NCBI RefSeq assembly: GCF_021391535.1
Contig: NZ_CP090066.1
Coordinates: forward strand, 2,059,501 to 2,123,500
Reading direction: 5' to 3'
Length of the DNA stretch: 64,000 nt
From: Aurantimonas sp. HBX-1
GTDB taxonomy: Bacteria; Pseudomonadota; Alphaproteobacteria; Rhizobiales; Rhizobiaceae
A program made the position numbers and the translations under genes. The notes beneath the pieces are model-generated. The model had not been told where the DNA came from. It saw nothing but the letters and a program-made list of their open reading frames with translations, and did no database searches. This document shows, in pieces, positions 1 to 8,627 of this stretch (position 1 is the first letter of the stretch; the number at the start of each line of letters is the position of its first letter).

Positions 1-118
1 TCAGTGACATCAAGACGGCCAGGGCGACGGTTTCGGACGTGCGAACCGGGTCAGCAAACAGAATCGCACCCGTCAGGCCGGCAAGAACAACGACCGAAAG
101 CAACGTCGTCGCCCTCAC
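1..118 (-). CDS. Partial membrane or secreted protein downstream of gspD
   Basis: A frame opens with GTG at 118 just after the gspD stop, preceded by an AGGGG ribosome-binding site about 8 bases upstream, and runs off the left edge. The 39 visible residues begin with a signal-peptide or membrane stretch (TTLLSVVVLAGLTGAILFA), followed by a second hydrophobic run (VALAVLMSL). It sits 11 bases behind gspD on the same strand, so it is probably co-transcribed with it. A prepilin peptidase (GspO) would be expected somewhere in a type II secretion locus and none is seen elsewhere in the window, but too little is visible here to make that call. Confidence 0.45.
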   Translation of the reverse strand, partial: MRATTLLSVVVLAGLTGAILFADPVRTSETVALAVLMSL

Positions 119-129
119 GGCCAGGCCCC

Positions 130-2238
130 TTACTTCATGGAGCCGCCGCCCACGTTCCACATCTGGGCCCGCAGACTTTCCGCGACATTCTGCGCGTCGC
201 GCCCGTCCCGAATGACCGAAGGGCGGATGAGAATCAGCAGTTCGGTGCGGACGTCCGCGCGGCTCCGGCTGCCGAACAAATTGCCGACGACTTCCACCTG
301 GTTGAGGCCGGGGATGCCGTCCCGCCCGACATCGCTCTGTTCGCTGATCAGGCCGCCCAGCAGCACGGTCTGTCCGTCGACCACCGAGATCGTGCTGGAA
401 ACGCTCCGGTTGGAGATGACCGGCGTCAGCGAACTGGCATTGGCGGAGACCGACGAGATTTCCTGTTCGATCACCATTGTGACGACGCCGTTCTCCGCGA
501 TCCGTGGCCTGACGTTCATGATGATGCCGGTGTCGCGATATTCGACTTCGTTGCTGACCGGCGCGTTCGCGTCCTCGACGGAACTCACGGTCCGCGTGAC
601 AATTGGTATCTGGTCGCCAACGCGGAACTTCGCCACTTCGTTCTCCATCACGACCAGAGAGGGCGAGGACAGGACCCGAACGTCAGTGACGGCGTCGAGT
701 GCATTGAGGACGACGTCGGGCGCGTTCTCCGATCCCACGACGAAATTGAAGCCCGGCAGTTCGCGGGCGATGCCGTCGGCGATGGTTCGGAAGAGCCCGA
801 CCGATCCATCGTCTCTGCCAAGCCCGATGTCTCCGCTCTTGATGAAATACTGCACCCCGTACCGCAGCTGGTCGTTGAGGCGGACTTCGGCCATCGTGAT
901 GTTCACCGCCACCTGCATCTGGGGGACGTCGATGTGGGCGAGCGCCTGCAGGACCTTCCCACGGATGGCGCGGTCGCCGTAGATCACCAGGGAATTATTC
1001 GACAGGTCCGGCTCGATCCGAAGGGCTGTGGTGCCAGCTAACGCCTCTCCGGGATCGCTTAGAAAAAGCGACGTGGCCGCACTGGCCTGCGGTGCGCTGA
1101 ACGCCGCATCGACCAAAGCGGAGGGATCGGCTTCTTCGGGTGGCGTCGCTTCCCCCGAGGGCGCGGCAGAACCTCCTCCGGATGCCGAGAACAGCCGCCC
1201 CAAGAGTTCGGACAGCTTCTGCGCGTCCCGGTATTTGACCCGGTAGACGTGAACATTGCTGTCGAGGTCCGGATTTTCCTTGTCGAGCCGCGCTACCCAC
1301 GTCTGGGCCCGCTCGACCAGGCCGCGGCTTTGCGAAACCGCCAGAATGGCCCTGAGCCGCGGCATCGCCATGAACTGGATGACGTCCTCGCTGGATTCGC
1401 CGCTTCCGGAGCCGAAGACCCGGGTGAGTTCGGGGATGATGGTCTCCGGCTTGGTGGCCCGCAGCGGGAGGATGGCGACCGACTGGTCCTCCATCCAGTC
1501 GGTATCGAAGGACAGTGCCGTCTCGACGGCAGTGCGCCTCGCCTCGCCGCTCCCTGCGACGATCAGGAGATTGCGGGTCTTCTCGACACGCACCGAGCCA
1601 GGCCTGATGGCGAAGCCGTCGATCAACCGCGTGAGCGTCTGCGCCGAGACGTATTTCAGCGGAATGACGGAAAGTCCGTGTCCGGCCGATACCTGACCCT
1701 TGTCGACGGCAAGAGCCGTCGAGGATGTATCCCCCGTGATGCGATAGAGCTCCCCCGCCTTCACCAAAGCGAGGTCGTTGCTCGCGAGGACGGTCTCGAG
1801 GATCGCGAGAAGATCGTCGCGGGGCACCGGTCGCGCCGTCGACAGCGTCACCTCGCCCGATACGCCCGGGTCGAGAGTGTAGCCAACCCCGAGCGCATCC
1901 CCCAGGATGGCCTCGGCCACATCGGCGATATCGGCTTCCTCGAAGTTCAGATTCACTTCTCCGTCTGAACTGGCGGAAACGCCCGGCGGCAGGGTGGGTG
2001 CATTGGTCGTCGCCGGCGCATAGAAGGCTCCCGCGGCAACCAGTTCTTGTTGCTGCTGCTGTCCATACGAACCGCTGGTTTCTGCGCGAGGTTGTCGCGC
2101 CGCAAAATCAGGAGCGAAGACGGATCCGTAGACGCCAGTGCGTTCAGTCGACTCCGACAACTCCGCGAGGCGTGCACAGCCGGACGCGAGGAGCAGGACA
2201 CCGATCACTGAAAGCGACACAAGACCATCAAAACGCAT
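130..2238 (-). CDS. gspD: Type II secretion system secretin GspD
   Basis: This 702-residue protein should form the outer-membrane secretin ring through which folded proteins leave the periplasm. The N-terminus has a lipoprotein-type signal ending LLLASGC, so the secretin may be lipidated itself. Periplasmic N-domains follow from about residue 90 (NLNFEEADIADVAEAIL is the N0 signature). Repeated N1/N2-type folds come next, with a Ser/Gly/Ala/Pro-rich insert near 350-380. The conserved secretin domain covers roughly 480-690 (VLSSPSLVVMENEVAKF, then VEYRDTGIIMNVRP, then VDGQTVLLGGLI). The gene diverges from gspE and is separated from the gspF-to-M cluster. The family call is firm; the substrate is unknown. 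Confidence 0.95.
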   Translation of the reverse strand: MRFDGLVSLSVIGVLLLASGCARLAELSESTERTGVYGSVFAPDFAARQPRAETSGSYGQQQQQELVAAGAFYAPATTNAPTLPPGVSASSDGEVNLNFEEADIADVAEAILGDALGVGYTLDPGVSGEVTLSTARPVPRDDLLAILETVLASNDLALVKAGELYRITGDTSSTALAVDKGQVSAGHGLSVIPLKYVSAQTLTRLIDGFAIRPGSVRVEKTRNLLIVAGSGEARRTAVETALSFDTDWMEDQSVAILPLRATKPETIIPELTRVFGSGSGESSEDVIQFMAMPRLRAILAVSQSRGLVERAQTWVARLDKENPDLDSNVHVYRVKYRDAQKLSELLGRLFSASGGGSAAPSGEATPPEEADPSALVDAAFSAPQASAATSLFLSDPGEALAGTTALRIEPDLSNNSLVIYGDRAIRGKVLQALAHIDVPQMQVAVNITMAEVRLNDQLRYGVQYFIKSGDIGLGRDDGSVGLFRTIADGIARELPGFNFVVGSENAPDVVLNALDAVTDVRVLSSPSLVVMENEVAKFRVGDQIPIVTRTVSSVEDANAPVSNEVEYRDTGIIMNVRPRIAENGVVTMVIEQEISSVSANASSLTPVISNRSVSSTISVVDGQTVLLGGLISEQSDVGRDGIPGLNQVEVVGNLFGSRSRADVRTELLILIRPSVIRDGRDAQNVAESLRAQMWNVGGGSMK

Positions 2239-2439
2239 GCACTACCTCCACAGCGCCGGTCTGAAAATGGCAGACGACCCGCCGTAAGAACTTACTGAGC
2301 GTCAGCCGGAAGCTGTCCGGCTTTGTTAGGCACCCGTCCTCGCGTCACCCTGCAGCCTTCCGAAGAAACGCTTTAATTATAGAGATAATTCACCTAATTC
2401 TTAGGGACGAAGGTCGGACTTATCGAGTGGATTAGCGTC
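2239..2439. promoter_or_regulatory. Divergent gspD/gspE promoter region with two dyads
   Basis: This 201-base gap separates the divergent starts of gspD and gspE. It holds a dyad GTAAG-AA-CTTAC at 2284-2295 and a hairpin AGCCGGA-(5)-TCCGGCT at 2304-2322 followed by TTGTTA. An AT-rich patch at about 2371-2403 stands out from the GC-rich surroundings and is a likely promoter for gspE. The dyads could be operators or part of a leader. No regulator is identified. Confidence 0.4.
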
Positions 2440-4107
2440 ATGCCCCTCGACGAAATCATCCCCATCAGTTCCGCCAAGGAACTGGACGCGCTTGTCGCAC
2501 TGGGGCGCGGGTCCGATGCATCAGGCCCGCGGTCCTATCGCGACTGCTGGGAGCGGCGGATCCTGCCGGCTGACGTGCTGGCAGACGCCATAGCCGCATC
2601 CCACGACCTGCCCAGGTCCGAGCCTGGGTCGATCAGGTATCAGGCCGAACTCTTCGAGGATCTGTCCCTGCAGTTCCTCAGGGAATCCTGGGTCTTCCCT
2701 TACCGGTCCGGCAACGAGACACTCCTCGCCGTCGCGGATCCCACCATGTCCGAAGCCATCCGGGCGGTCAGGCTCGCAACAGGCGTCGGGTCGGATCTGC
2801 GCATCGCGGCATTCGACGAGTTGGAAGTTCTCTTCGAGCAAGCCTTCGCGTCCGGACGTGACGCGGAGACATCGAAAACCACCACGGGGCCGCAAGACGC
2901 CAGGGCCGAGGACGACCTGCAGAGACTGCAGGACCTCGCTAGCGGCGCCCCTGTCGTGCGCGCAGTCGACGAGATGTTCAAGGCTGCCATGACGCTGTCG
3001 GCAACGGATGTCCACATCGAGTCTCAGGAGGACGGACTTGCCATCCGCCTGCGCGTCGACGGGCTTCTAAGGCCTTACGGGCATCTTCCCGTAGCGCACT
3101 CTCGTGCAATCATCTCGCGCGTGAAGATCCTTGCGGGTCTCGACATCGCTGAACGCCGGCTGCCGCAGGATGGGCGAACGCGCCTGCGCATCAGCGACGC
3201 CGACGTCGATCTCCGCGTCGCCACGGTTGCCGGACTCCACGGTGAAACGGCTGTCATCCGCCTGCTGAGCCGAGACGCGGAGTTTCTCGATCTTGCCGCG
3301 CTCGGCATGGCCGAAGACGATCTTGCGGCGGTGAATGCGCAAATTCAGGAACCCCACGGCCTCATTATCGTCGCGGGCCCGACCGGCAGCGGGAAGACCA
3401 CAACGCTCGCCTCCATCCTGTCGGTCCTGAACACCTCCGACCGCAAGATAATCACCGTGGAGGATCCGATCGAATACCAGATCCCGGGAATCGTACAGAC
3501 CCAGGTCAAGCCGGCCATCGGCTACACGTTCGCAGCAGCAATCCGCTCGTTCCTGCGACACGATCCGAACGTGCTCATGGTGGGTGAGATGCGCGACCGC
3601 GAAACCGCGGAAATCGGCATCCAAGCAGCACTGACGGGCCATCTGCTTTTGACGACGCTCCACACCAACAATGCGGCGGAAGCCGTGGTCCGCCTCGCGG
3701 ACCTGGGCATCGACTCCTTCCTGCTGCGGTCCACCTTGCGCTGCGTCATCGGCCAGCGCCTGGTACGCCGGCTCTGTACCCGCTGCCGCAAGCCCACGGA
3801 GCATTATTCCGCCGCGGCGTCGGCACTGGCGGATGCAGGCCGGTTCCAGTCACAGCCCGGCGACACCTATTTCATCGCGGTCGGATGCAGATGGTGCGGC
3901 GGAACGGGATTTCGCGGCCGTGTCGGTCTGTACGAGGTCATCCGGCTCGATGATAACATGCGGACGCTCATCCGCAGCGACATTGACGCGAAGATGCTCG
4001 CCAGCGAAGCCGGCACCCGCGGCATGCGCACCATGCTGGAGGACGGGATGGAGAAATACCGGCGCGGCATCACCACCGTCGAGGAGGTGGTGCGGGCGAC
4101 GATCTGA
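2440..4107 (+). CDS. gspE: Type II secretion ATPase GspE
   Basis: This 555-residue cytoplasmic hexameric ATPase powers pseudopilus assembly. An N-terminal GspE/PilB domain covers roughly residues 30-150. The Walker A motif GPTGSGKTTT lies near residue 313, an Asp box ITVEDPIEYQ follows, a Walker B-type VLMVGEMRD comes next, and the His box LTTLHTNNA is intact. A zinc-binding pair of CxxC motifs (CTRC near 446, CRWC near 483) marks it as GspE rather than a twitching PilT. It is the only type II gene on the plus strand here, and it converges with the gspC-like gene with 17 bases between the stops. Start chosen at the ATG at 2440. Confidence 0.96.
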   Translation: MPLDEIIPISSAKELDALVALGRGSDASGPRSYRDCWERRILPADVLADAIAASHDLPRSEPGSIRYQAELFEDLSLQFLRESWVFPYRSGNETLLAVADPTMSEAIRAVRLATGVGSDLRIAAFDELEVLFEQAFASGRDAETSKTTTGPQDARAEDDLQRLQDLASGAPVVRAVDEMFKAAMTLSATDVHIESQEDGLAIRLRVDGLLRPYGHLPVAHSRAIISRVKILAGLDIAERRLPQDGRTRLRISDADVDLRVATVAGLHGETAVIRLLSRDAEFLDLAALGMAEDDLAAVNAQIQEPHGLIIVAGPTGSGKTTTLASILSVLNTSDRKIITVEDPIEYQIPGIVQTQVKPAIGYTFAAAIRSFLRHDPNVLMVGEMRDRETAEIGIQAALTGHLLLTTLHTNNAAEAVVRLADLGIDSFLLRSTLRCVIGQRLVRRLCTRCRKPTEHYSAAASALADAGRFQSQPGDTYFIAVGCRWCGGTGFRGRVGLYEVIRLDDNMRTLIRSDIDAKMLASEAGTRGMRTMLEDGMEKYRRGITTVEEVVRATI

Positions 4108-4124
4108 ATGCAAGCCGAAACCGA

Positions 4125-4583
4125 CTATTCCGGTTCGAAAAGCCGGAATGTCCGGTTTCGTCCGTCTAGCTGAAACTCGAGTGTCTTCAGGTCTGAGATC
4201 GTGGCGGTCCACCCTTGGTAATGGTCACCCGACTTCAGTCGCAACATCCGGTCGGACCCGGGACTGGAGACCAGAGCCGTCATCTCGCCCCCGATGGCGA
4301 TGACGCCGAGCAGTTGGATGTCGGGCGGCGGGAGCGGGACGGGCTGAACAGGCTGGCGTACGGCGACGGGGCGGGCAACCGGCACTGCGGGTGGCGGAAG
4401 CTGGCGACGCGAAGGGGCGAAAAGGGGACGTGCGCGGGTTTCGGTCAAATCCGTCACAGCCGTGCCATCCAGCGGAAGCCCCAGCTCAAGAGCGCCATCC
4501 CCGATCTCGGCATTGGCGGCCGTGATGGCGCCCGGACCGACAAGGCAGATCAGAAGCGCCAGGAGGCCAGTGACGGAGCGCAT
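4125..4583 (-). CDS. Short GspC-like type II secretion protein
   Basis: A 152-residue protein with an N-terminal signal or membrane anchor (about residues 5-26), then a Pro-rich linker with the ARPLFAPSRRQ motif typical of GspC/GspN homology regions, then a small beta-rich domain (LLGVIAIGGEMTALV ... LKSGDHYQGW). GspC normally links the inner-membrane platform to the secretin and carries a PDZ or coiled-coil end. Here the C-terminal domain is absent, so the protein is about half the usual size. The ATG follows the gspM stop directly, so it is the last gene of the gspF-M operon. The family is inferred from position and the HR-like motif. Confidence 0.7.
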   Translation of the reverse strand: MRSVTGLLALLICLVGPGAITAANAEIGDGALELGLPLDGTAVTDLTETRARPLFAPSRRQLPPPAVPVARPVAVRQPVQPVPLPPPDIQLLGVIAIGGEMTALVSSPGSDRMLRLKSGDHYQGWTATISDLKTLEFQLDGRNRTFRLFEPE

Positions 4584-5144
4584 TCAACGCCCCTCCGGAC
4601 TCAGGTAGCTCTCGACCGTCATCACGGTCCGAAGCATGTCTTCGCAATCCGCCGAGGTTGCATCGATCGACGATGCCCGCAGCGACAGCGTAGAGACCAG
4701 CATCAGCGGCTGCCGACTTTCGATGTCAAAGAGAATTTTCTGCACGCGCTCCGATTTGGCGAGGAAGGAGAGCCGGAGCGCTGCACGGCGATTTCCGTCC
4801 TCCTCCAAAGGAAGGAACTCCACCTGCGACACCGCCGCCCCATGATCCTCGACAATCCGCGTGACGATATTCTGTAGGGCGGCTCCCGCGATCGCGACCG
4901 TGTCGCCGGCAATATAGAACGCCGGGCGATCGTCAGATTTCTCGCCCGAATGGGACATGCCCGCAGCGGCAGCCTTGTCACGCAAATCCGCGAGGGTACG
5001 CGACTGGGCCGCAAGCACCGTGTCGATCTCCTGAGAAGCCCAGTACTGCTTGACGGTCAGAACAAGCATGACCGCGGCCACAAATCCGACCGCGGCATTC
5101 GCGGACCGGCGGGATCTCGGTGAAGCTGCGGAGGGGAACATCAC
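4584..5144 (-). CDS. gspM: Type II secretion protein GspM
   Basis: A 186-residue inner-membrane platform protein. One transmembrane segment near residues 17-36 (ANAAVGFVAAVMLVLTV) is followed by a short coiled-coil-like stretch (IDTVLAAQSRTLADLRDKA) and a periplasmic ferredoxin-like domain resembling the subtype-b GspM family. Its ATG overlaps the gspL stop by four bases (ATGA), which supports translational coupling. It would pair with GspL to tie GspE to the membrane platform. Confidence 0.85.
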   Translation of the reverse strand: MMFPSAASPRSRRSANAAVGFVAAVMLVLTVKQYWASQEIDTVLAAQSRTLADLRDKAAAAGMSHSGEKSDDRPAFYIAGDTVAIAGAALQNIVTRIVEDHGAAVSQVEFLPLEEDGNRRAALRLSFLAKSERVQKILFDIESRQPLMLVSTLSLRASSIDATSADCEDMLRTVMTVESYLSPEGR

Positions 5145-6211
5145 CGGACTGACCTCTCGACGATAACGGCTTCGATCTCGAAGCTGTCTCGGTTCCCATC
5201 GCGATTGCGCGTCACGGGGGCAGAGAAGCGGACATCCGCCAGCATGCGCGAGCCGTCGAGTATGGCGATCAGTTCAGCTGGCGCGCTCGACAGGCCCGAC
5301 ATTCGGAGCGTCCCGCCATCCACCGACAGGTCGGTCAGGAATGTGCTGTCCGGCAGCACGACGGACAGATCCTCAAGGACCAGGACCATCGGCCAGCTAC
5401 GCCGCTTGCGCTCGAGCACCATGACGGGCTCTTTTGCCTTCGATTCCGCTGCGGTCCCCTCGATCCCGGCGATAGTTTCGCGAAGACGGTCGATCTCCTC
5501 AGCCATGGCCGAGGACTGCGCCTGGCGGTCGTGGTTGCTCCAGGCCAGAGAGGCGAACGCGGCAGCGGCCCCGATGGCGATAGCGGCCGCGACAAGGGCG
5601 CCGTGCCCCCGGCGCGCCTTCTGCGGCGCTCCGGCGTCGGTTCTCATGTCCAGGGCGCTCGGACGGTCGAGAGGGTCGTCGCTTACCCCGACCAGCGCCG
5701 GATGGAGACCAGCGTTGATCAGCGGAGCCATTCGCCGAGCGAAGACTGCCCGCGACATCACGGTCAGGCGCACCGTCAACTCGGTTGCATCGCCCGAGGC
5801 GCCATTCTCCAGTATCACGTGCCCGTAGACGGCCTTCTCCGGCGCCCAGGGTGTCAGCCGTTCGATCTGGTGCCGGATGATCGGGGCGATGTGTTTCCGT
5901 CCAGCCGCCGGCAGGCAGATCGAGGTGGTCACCGTGTTCGTCGCATCGAGCCGGAGGTCGAAGGCATGTCGCCGAAGGAGGCGGGCCGTTCGTCCACCCG
6001 GCGCGTCCTCATGGTCCCAACTCTCGATCAACGCGAGTTGGCCATCGCGCCGTCTGCGGTAGGATTCGAACCGTCCGTCCCGTTCCACCAGAAGAAATGA
6101 CGGATGGCCAGCCTTGGAGACGACCAGTCGAGACAGCCGGTCGATCCAGGCCCGCGGGAGTCCCGTCGGGAAGATCCTCGCTTCGCCGTTGACCGGAGAA
6201 ACCAGGGTCAT
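5141..6211 (-). CDS. gspL: Type II secretion protein GspL (PilN-domain type)
   Basis: A 356-residue platform protein. The N-terminal half resembles the actin-like cytoplasmic domain of GspL/PilM. A membrane segment follows near residue 210 (GALVAAAIAIGAAAAFASLAW), then a coiled coil and a periplasmic PilN-like domain (VLEDLSVVLPDSTFLTDLSV). The track frame opens at 6256, but the ATG at 6211 overlaps the gspK stop as ATGA and is the better start. It recruits GspE and binds GspM in known systems. Confidence 0.88.
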   Translation of the reverse strand: MTLVSPVNGEARIFPTGLPRAWIDRLSRLVVSKAGHPSFLLVERDGRFESYRRRRDGQLALIESWDHEDAPGGRTARLLRRHAFDLRLDATNTVTTSICLPAAGRKHIAPIIRHQIERLTPWAPEKAVYGHVILENGASGDATELTVRLTVMSRAVFARRMAPLINAGLHPALVGVSDDPLDRPSALDMRTDAGAPQKARRGHGALVAAAIAIGAAAAFASLAWSNHDRQAQSSAMAEEIDRLRETIAGIEGTAAESKAKEPVMVLERKRRSWPMVLVLEDLSVVLPDSTFLTDLSVDGGTLRMSGLSSAPAELIAILDGSRMLADVRFSAPVTRNRDGNRDSFEIEAVIVERSVR

Positions 6212-7086
6212 GACCGACCATCCCCCGATACGACGCCGTCCTGCGGGCGCGACCACATCAGTACTGCGTATGGTCTGGGAGCCTGCGTCCGCCTTGCGAT
6301 CACGGCCTCCGATACCCCCGCGGAACCCGTTGCGGTACGCGCAGTCAGGCGAACCCTGTATACGCCCGACGGCCTGTTCGTCTGCTCGCCGTCATCGGCC
6401 GCGATATCGTCGGCGGCGGGATCTTCTTCTGCCAGTTCGTCGTCGGCGATCATCGCGTCTGACCTTTCGACCGCGGCCCTGACAGTGGCCGAAGCGCCGT
6501 CTTCGAGGACGCGCGAACTCGGGTTGAAGACGGTCAAGAAGGGCCGCAGTCGCTGAAAATCGGGCGCGGCCAAGTCGTGCAGAAAGCGAAGCTCGTCGAC
6601 CGACCGGAAAGGCCGGTTGGGAGGCATCCCGGCCATTCCCGCGACGGCATAGTCGAACCCTTCGGCACCGTAGATCGAACTTAGGTCGTCCTCGTCGCGC
6701 CAGTCGACCACCCGTTCGGCAAAGGCCTGCGGGTCCAGCGAGGTGCAGCCGGCAACTTCGAAGAGGCTGGCGAGCAGCGCAGGGGCGGCCTTGTTGAGAT
6801 CAACGCGGGACGCTTCATCGAAGACTTCGATCCCGACCGATCCTCTACCCAGGGACAGGACAAGGGCGTTCACTTCCTCGGGCGCCCGGTTCTCGATGAA
6901 CAGAAGATATCCGGCGCCGGTCAGGCCGCTTTCCAGCAGGGATTCGACCTGCAGCGCCTGACTGCCGATCGACGTCCTCTGAATGCCTTGCCCCGTCACA
7001 TGGACGAGGCCCACGGCGATCACCGAAATGAGACCGGCAAATCCCAGCACCGCGAGCGTGACATAGCCGTCATCGTCACCGCGCAT
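6208..7086 (-). CDS. gspK: Type II secretion minor pseudopilin GspK
   Basis: A 292-residue minor pseudopilin of the size expected for GspK, the large tip subunit. It starts at the ATG at 7086, with GGAGG six to ten bases upstream inside the end of gspJ; the frame extends further but without a good start. The N-terminus has a short leader ending DDDG before YVTLAVLGF and a hydrophobic helix. It lacks the Glu at mature position 5, as GspK usually does. The helix-hairpin-helix-like middle (VDLNKAAPALLASLFEVAG, VVDWRDEDD) is diagnostic for GspK. Confidence 0.92.
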   Translation of the reverse strand: MRGDDDGYVTLAVLGFAGLISVIAVGLVHVTGQGIQRTSIGSQALQVESLLESGLTGAGYLLFIENRAPEEVNALVLSLGRGSVGIEVFDEASRVDLNKAAPALLASLFEVAGCTSLDPQAFAERVVDWRDEDDLSSIYGAEGFDYAVAGMAGMPPNRPFRSVDELRFLHDLAAPDFQRLRPFLTVFNPSSRVLEDGASATVRAAVERSDAMIADDELAEEDPAADDIAADDGEQTNRPSGVYRVRLTARTATGSAGVSEAVIARRTQAPRPYAVLMWSRPQDGVVSGDGRS

Positions 7087-7789
7087 TTTCGCCTCCGTAC
7101 GGCGGCTGGGAAATCTCCTCGCTGCTGCAGGTCCCTTCCGGGGTAACGCAGTCGAAGATGGCGTCGACATGCGTGGCGGCGACCATGCTGGTCACCAGAC
7201 CACGCGTCCGCGCATCGGCGACATCCAGCCGAAGCAACGAGGGCATGGCTCTCCGGCCACTCCACCCGGCGTCCCACAGCGACCTTTCGTCGGCGCCGTC
7301 GTGGGCATAGGCGAACCGGAAGACCCAGGGCCCCGACATCAGGATCGCGGGCTTTCGACGGTGCAGGCTCGCCCGGGCGGGATCGCCTGGGACGAGCGGG
7401 GTCTCCCACCGCAGCAGCGTACCGATGCCGGACTCGTAGTGGCTCTCGATCCAGACCATCATCTCCGGCATCTGGCTGTCAGCTGCGACGGCATAGACAA
7501 TGGAGGATCCGGATCCGCTGAAGAGCAGCGGACTGTCCCTCTCGGGACCGGTGCGAACAGCGATCATGCCGGACACATCCCGTTTCAGCCGGGCGACGCC
7601 CGCGGCCAGCACCTCCATTTGGTTGTTCTTCGTTTTGGCGGCCTCGGAGTGGCGAACGACCACGCTGGTCGCCAGCGACAACGTCGCTATCACCAGGGCG
7701 GACAGGAGCAGAACGCAGACCGTTTCAATCAGCGCGAAGCCGCCATCAAGCGCGAAGCCGCCATCAAGCGGGGAGCGCCGGCGGTTCAC
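7076..7789 (-). CDS. gspJ: Type II secretion minor pseudopilin GspJ with duplicated leader
   Basis: A 237-residue minor pseudopilin. The GTG at 7789 overlaps the gspI stop (GTGA). The leader reads VNRRRSPLDGGFALDGGFALIETV: the six residues LDGGFA occur twice because an 18-bp DNA unit is tandemly duplicated, which creates two possible G|F prepilin-peptidase sites. Only the second is followed by Glu at mature position 5 (FALIE) and a continuous hydrophobic helix. The rest (KNNQMEVLAAGVARLKRDV and following) fits GspJ. It should sit in the GspI-J-K pseudopilus tip complex. Confidence 0.88.
   Translation of the reverse strand: MNRRRSPLDGGFALDGGFALIETVCVLLLSALVIATLSLATSVVVRHSEAAKTKNNQMEVLAAGVARLKRDVSGMIAVRTGPERDSPLLFSGSGSSIVYAVAADSQMPEMMVWIESHYESGIGTLLRWETPLVPGDPARASLHRRKPAILMSGPWVFRFAYAHDGADERSLWDAGWSGRRAMPSLLRLDVADARTRGLVTSMVAATHVDAIFDCVTPEGTCSSEEISQPPYGGENAR
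7732..7767 (-). repeat. 18-bp perfect tandem duplication inside gspJ leader
   Basis: Two exact copies of an 18-base unit (GCGCGAAGCCGCCATCAA on the plus strand) lie head to tail at 7732-7749 and 7750-7767, and the match continues for three bases beyond. It is in frame and duplicates six residues spanning the prepilin cleavage site. Confidence 0.95.
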
Positions 7790-8148
7790 TGCGATGCTCC
7801 GACAGCAAGCGCCTCGAGCACGACTACATGTCCGGGCCTTGCCTCGACCGAAATCCGGATGGCTATAAGTGTCGGCGCCCCTGAGTCGGCGTCTGCCTTT
7901 TGCCGTTCCAGGTAGGGGCGGGACTCGGCCATCCATCTGAGCCCATTCATCGTTCCGCTGCGGACACCGGTGCGAAGCGCAGCGTCACGCTGCCTGACGG
8001 ACAACACCGCCTCCGCGACAATCTGCGCCTGAACGGTGTCTTCGATGCGCTCGATCCCGGCGCGGGACGAGGCGACAGCCCGCGGGGCCAGCGAGACAAG
8101 GCCGGCGAGAATGGCGACCGCAACGATCATCTCGAGGAGGGAGGTCAT
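7786..8148 (-). CDS. gspI: Type II secretion minor pseudopilin GspI
   Basis: A 120-residue minor pseudopilin. Its ATG overlaps the gspH stop (ATGA), so the start is well fixed. The N-terminus MTSLLEMIVAVAILAGLVSLAP gives the class III helix with Glu in the right register. There is no leader in front of it: aligning Glu to mature position 5 leaves Met, not Gly, at position -1. GspI helices normally start the tip complex with GspJ and GspK. Processing by prepilin peptidase is uncertain. Confidence 0.85.
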   Translation of the reverse strand: MTSLLEMIVAVAILAGLVSLAPRAVASSRAGIERIEDTVQAQIVAEAVLSVRQRDAALRTGVRSGTMNGLRWMAESRPYLERQKADADSGAPTLIAIRISVEARPGHVVVLEALAVGASQ

Positions 8149-8627
8149 CGGACCGCCCTCGGCCGGCTCGCATCGATGGTGACGCTCGACGTCAGGGGAT
8201 TGATGTAGACTTCTGCCGCGGCCCGCTGCCACCTCAGCGTCAGAACCCCTCCAGAAGACCGCCCGCCGGGCGCAAATCGGATGAGGGCATTTCCCTCACG
8301 TATCACGCGTCCGGCCTGCCCCAACTCCAAAGCGATGCCATCCGGAATCTTGATGCTTGCTGACTGCATGCCTGAACTGACAACGCCCGTGGAAAAGTCG
8401 AGCGTGGTCGCCACCTCGGCGCCCGTTCGCGCTGCACCATTTCGGTCGATCAGCAGAACGGTCGCAACCCCCGTCGCCGCTTCCCGCAAATCGGCAAGTC
8501 CTCTCATCGGCAGAAGACGCGGCAAGGCGACCGCTGCGATCATGGCGGCGATCGCCAGCGCAATCACGAGTTCCAGGAGGGCGAAGCCACCGCAGGGGTC
8601 AGCGGCTCGTGATGTCGATCGACCCAC
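8145..8627 (-). CDS. gspH: Type II secretion minor pseudopilin GspH
   Basis: A 160-residue pseudopilin starting with GTG at 8627, inside the end of gspG. The leader ends CGG before FALLELVIALAIAAM, a canonical G|FxxxE class III site. The C-terminal beta domain has the GspH/FimT look (GVLTLRWQRAAAEVYINPLTSSV). Part of the coupled gspF-to-M operon. Confidence 0.88.
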   Translation of the reverse strand: MGRSTSRAADPCGGFALLELVIALAIAAMIAAVALPRLLPMRGLADLREAATGVATVLLIDRNGAARTGAEVATTLDFSTGVVSSGMQSASIKIPDGIALELGQAGRVIREGNALIRFAPGGRSSGGVLTLRWQRAAAEVYINPLTSSVTIDASRPRAVR

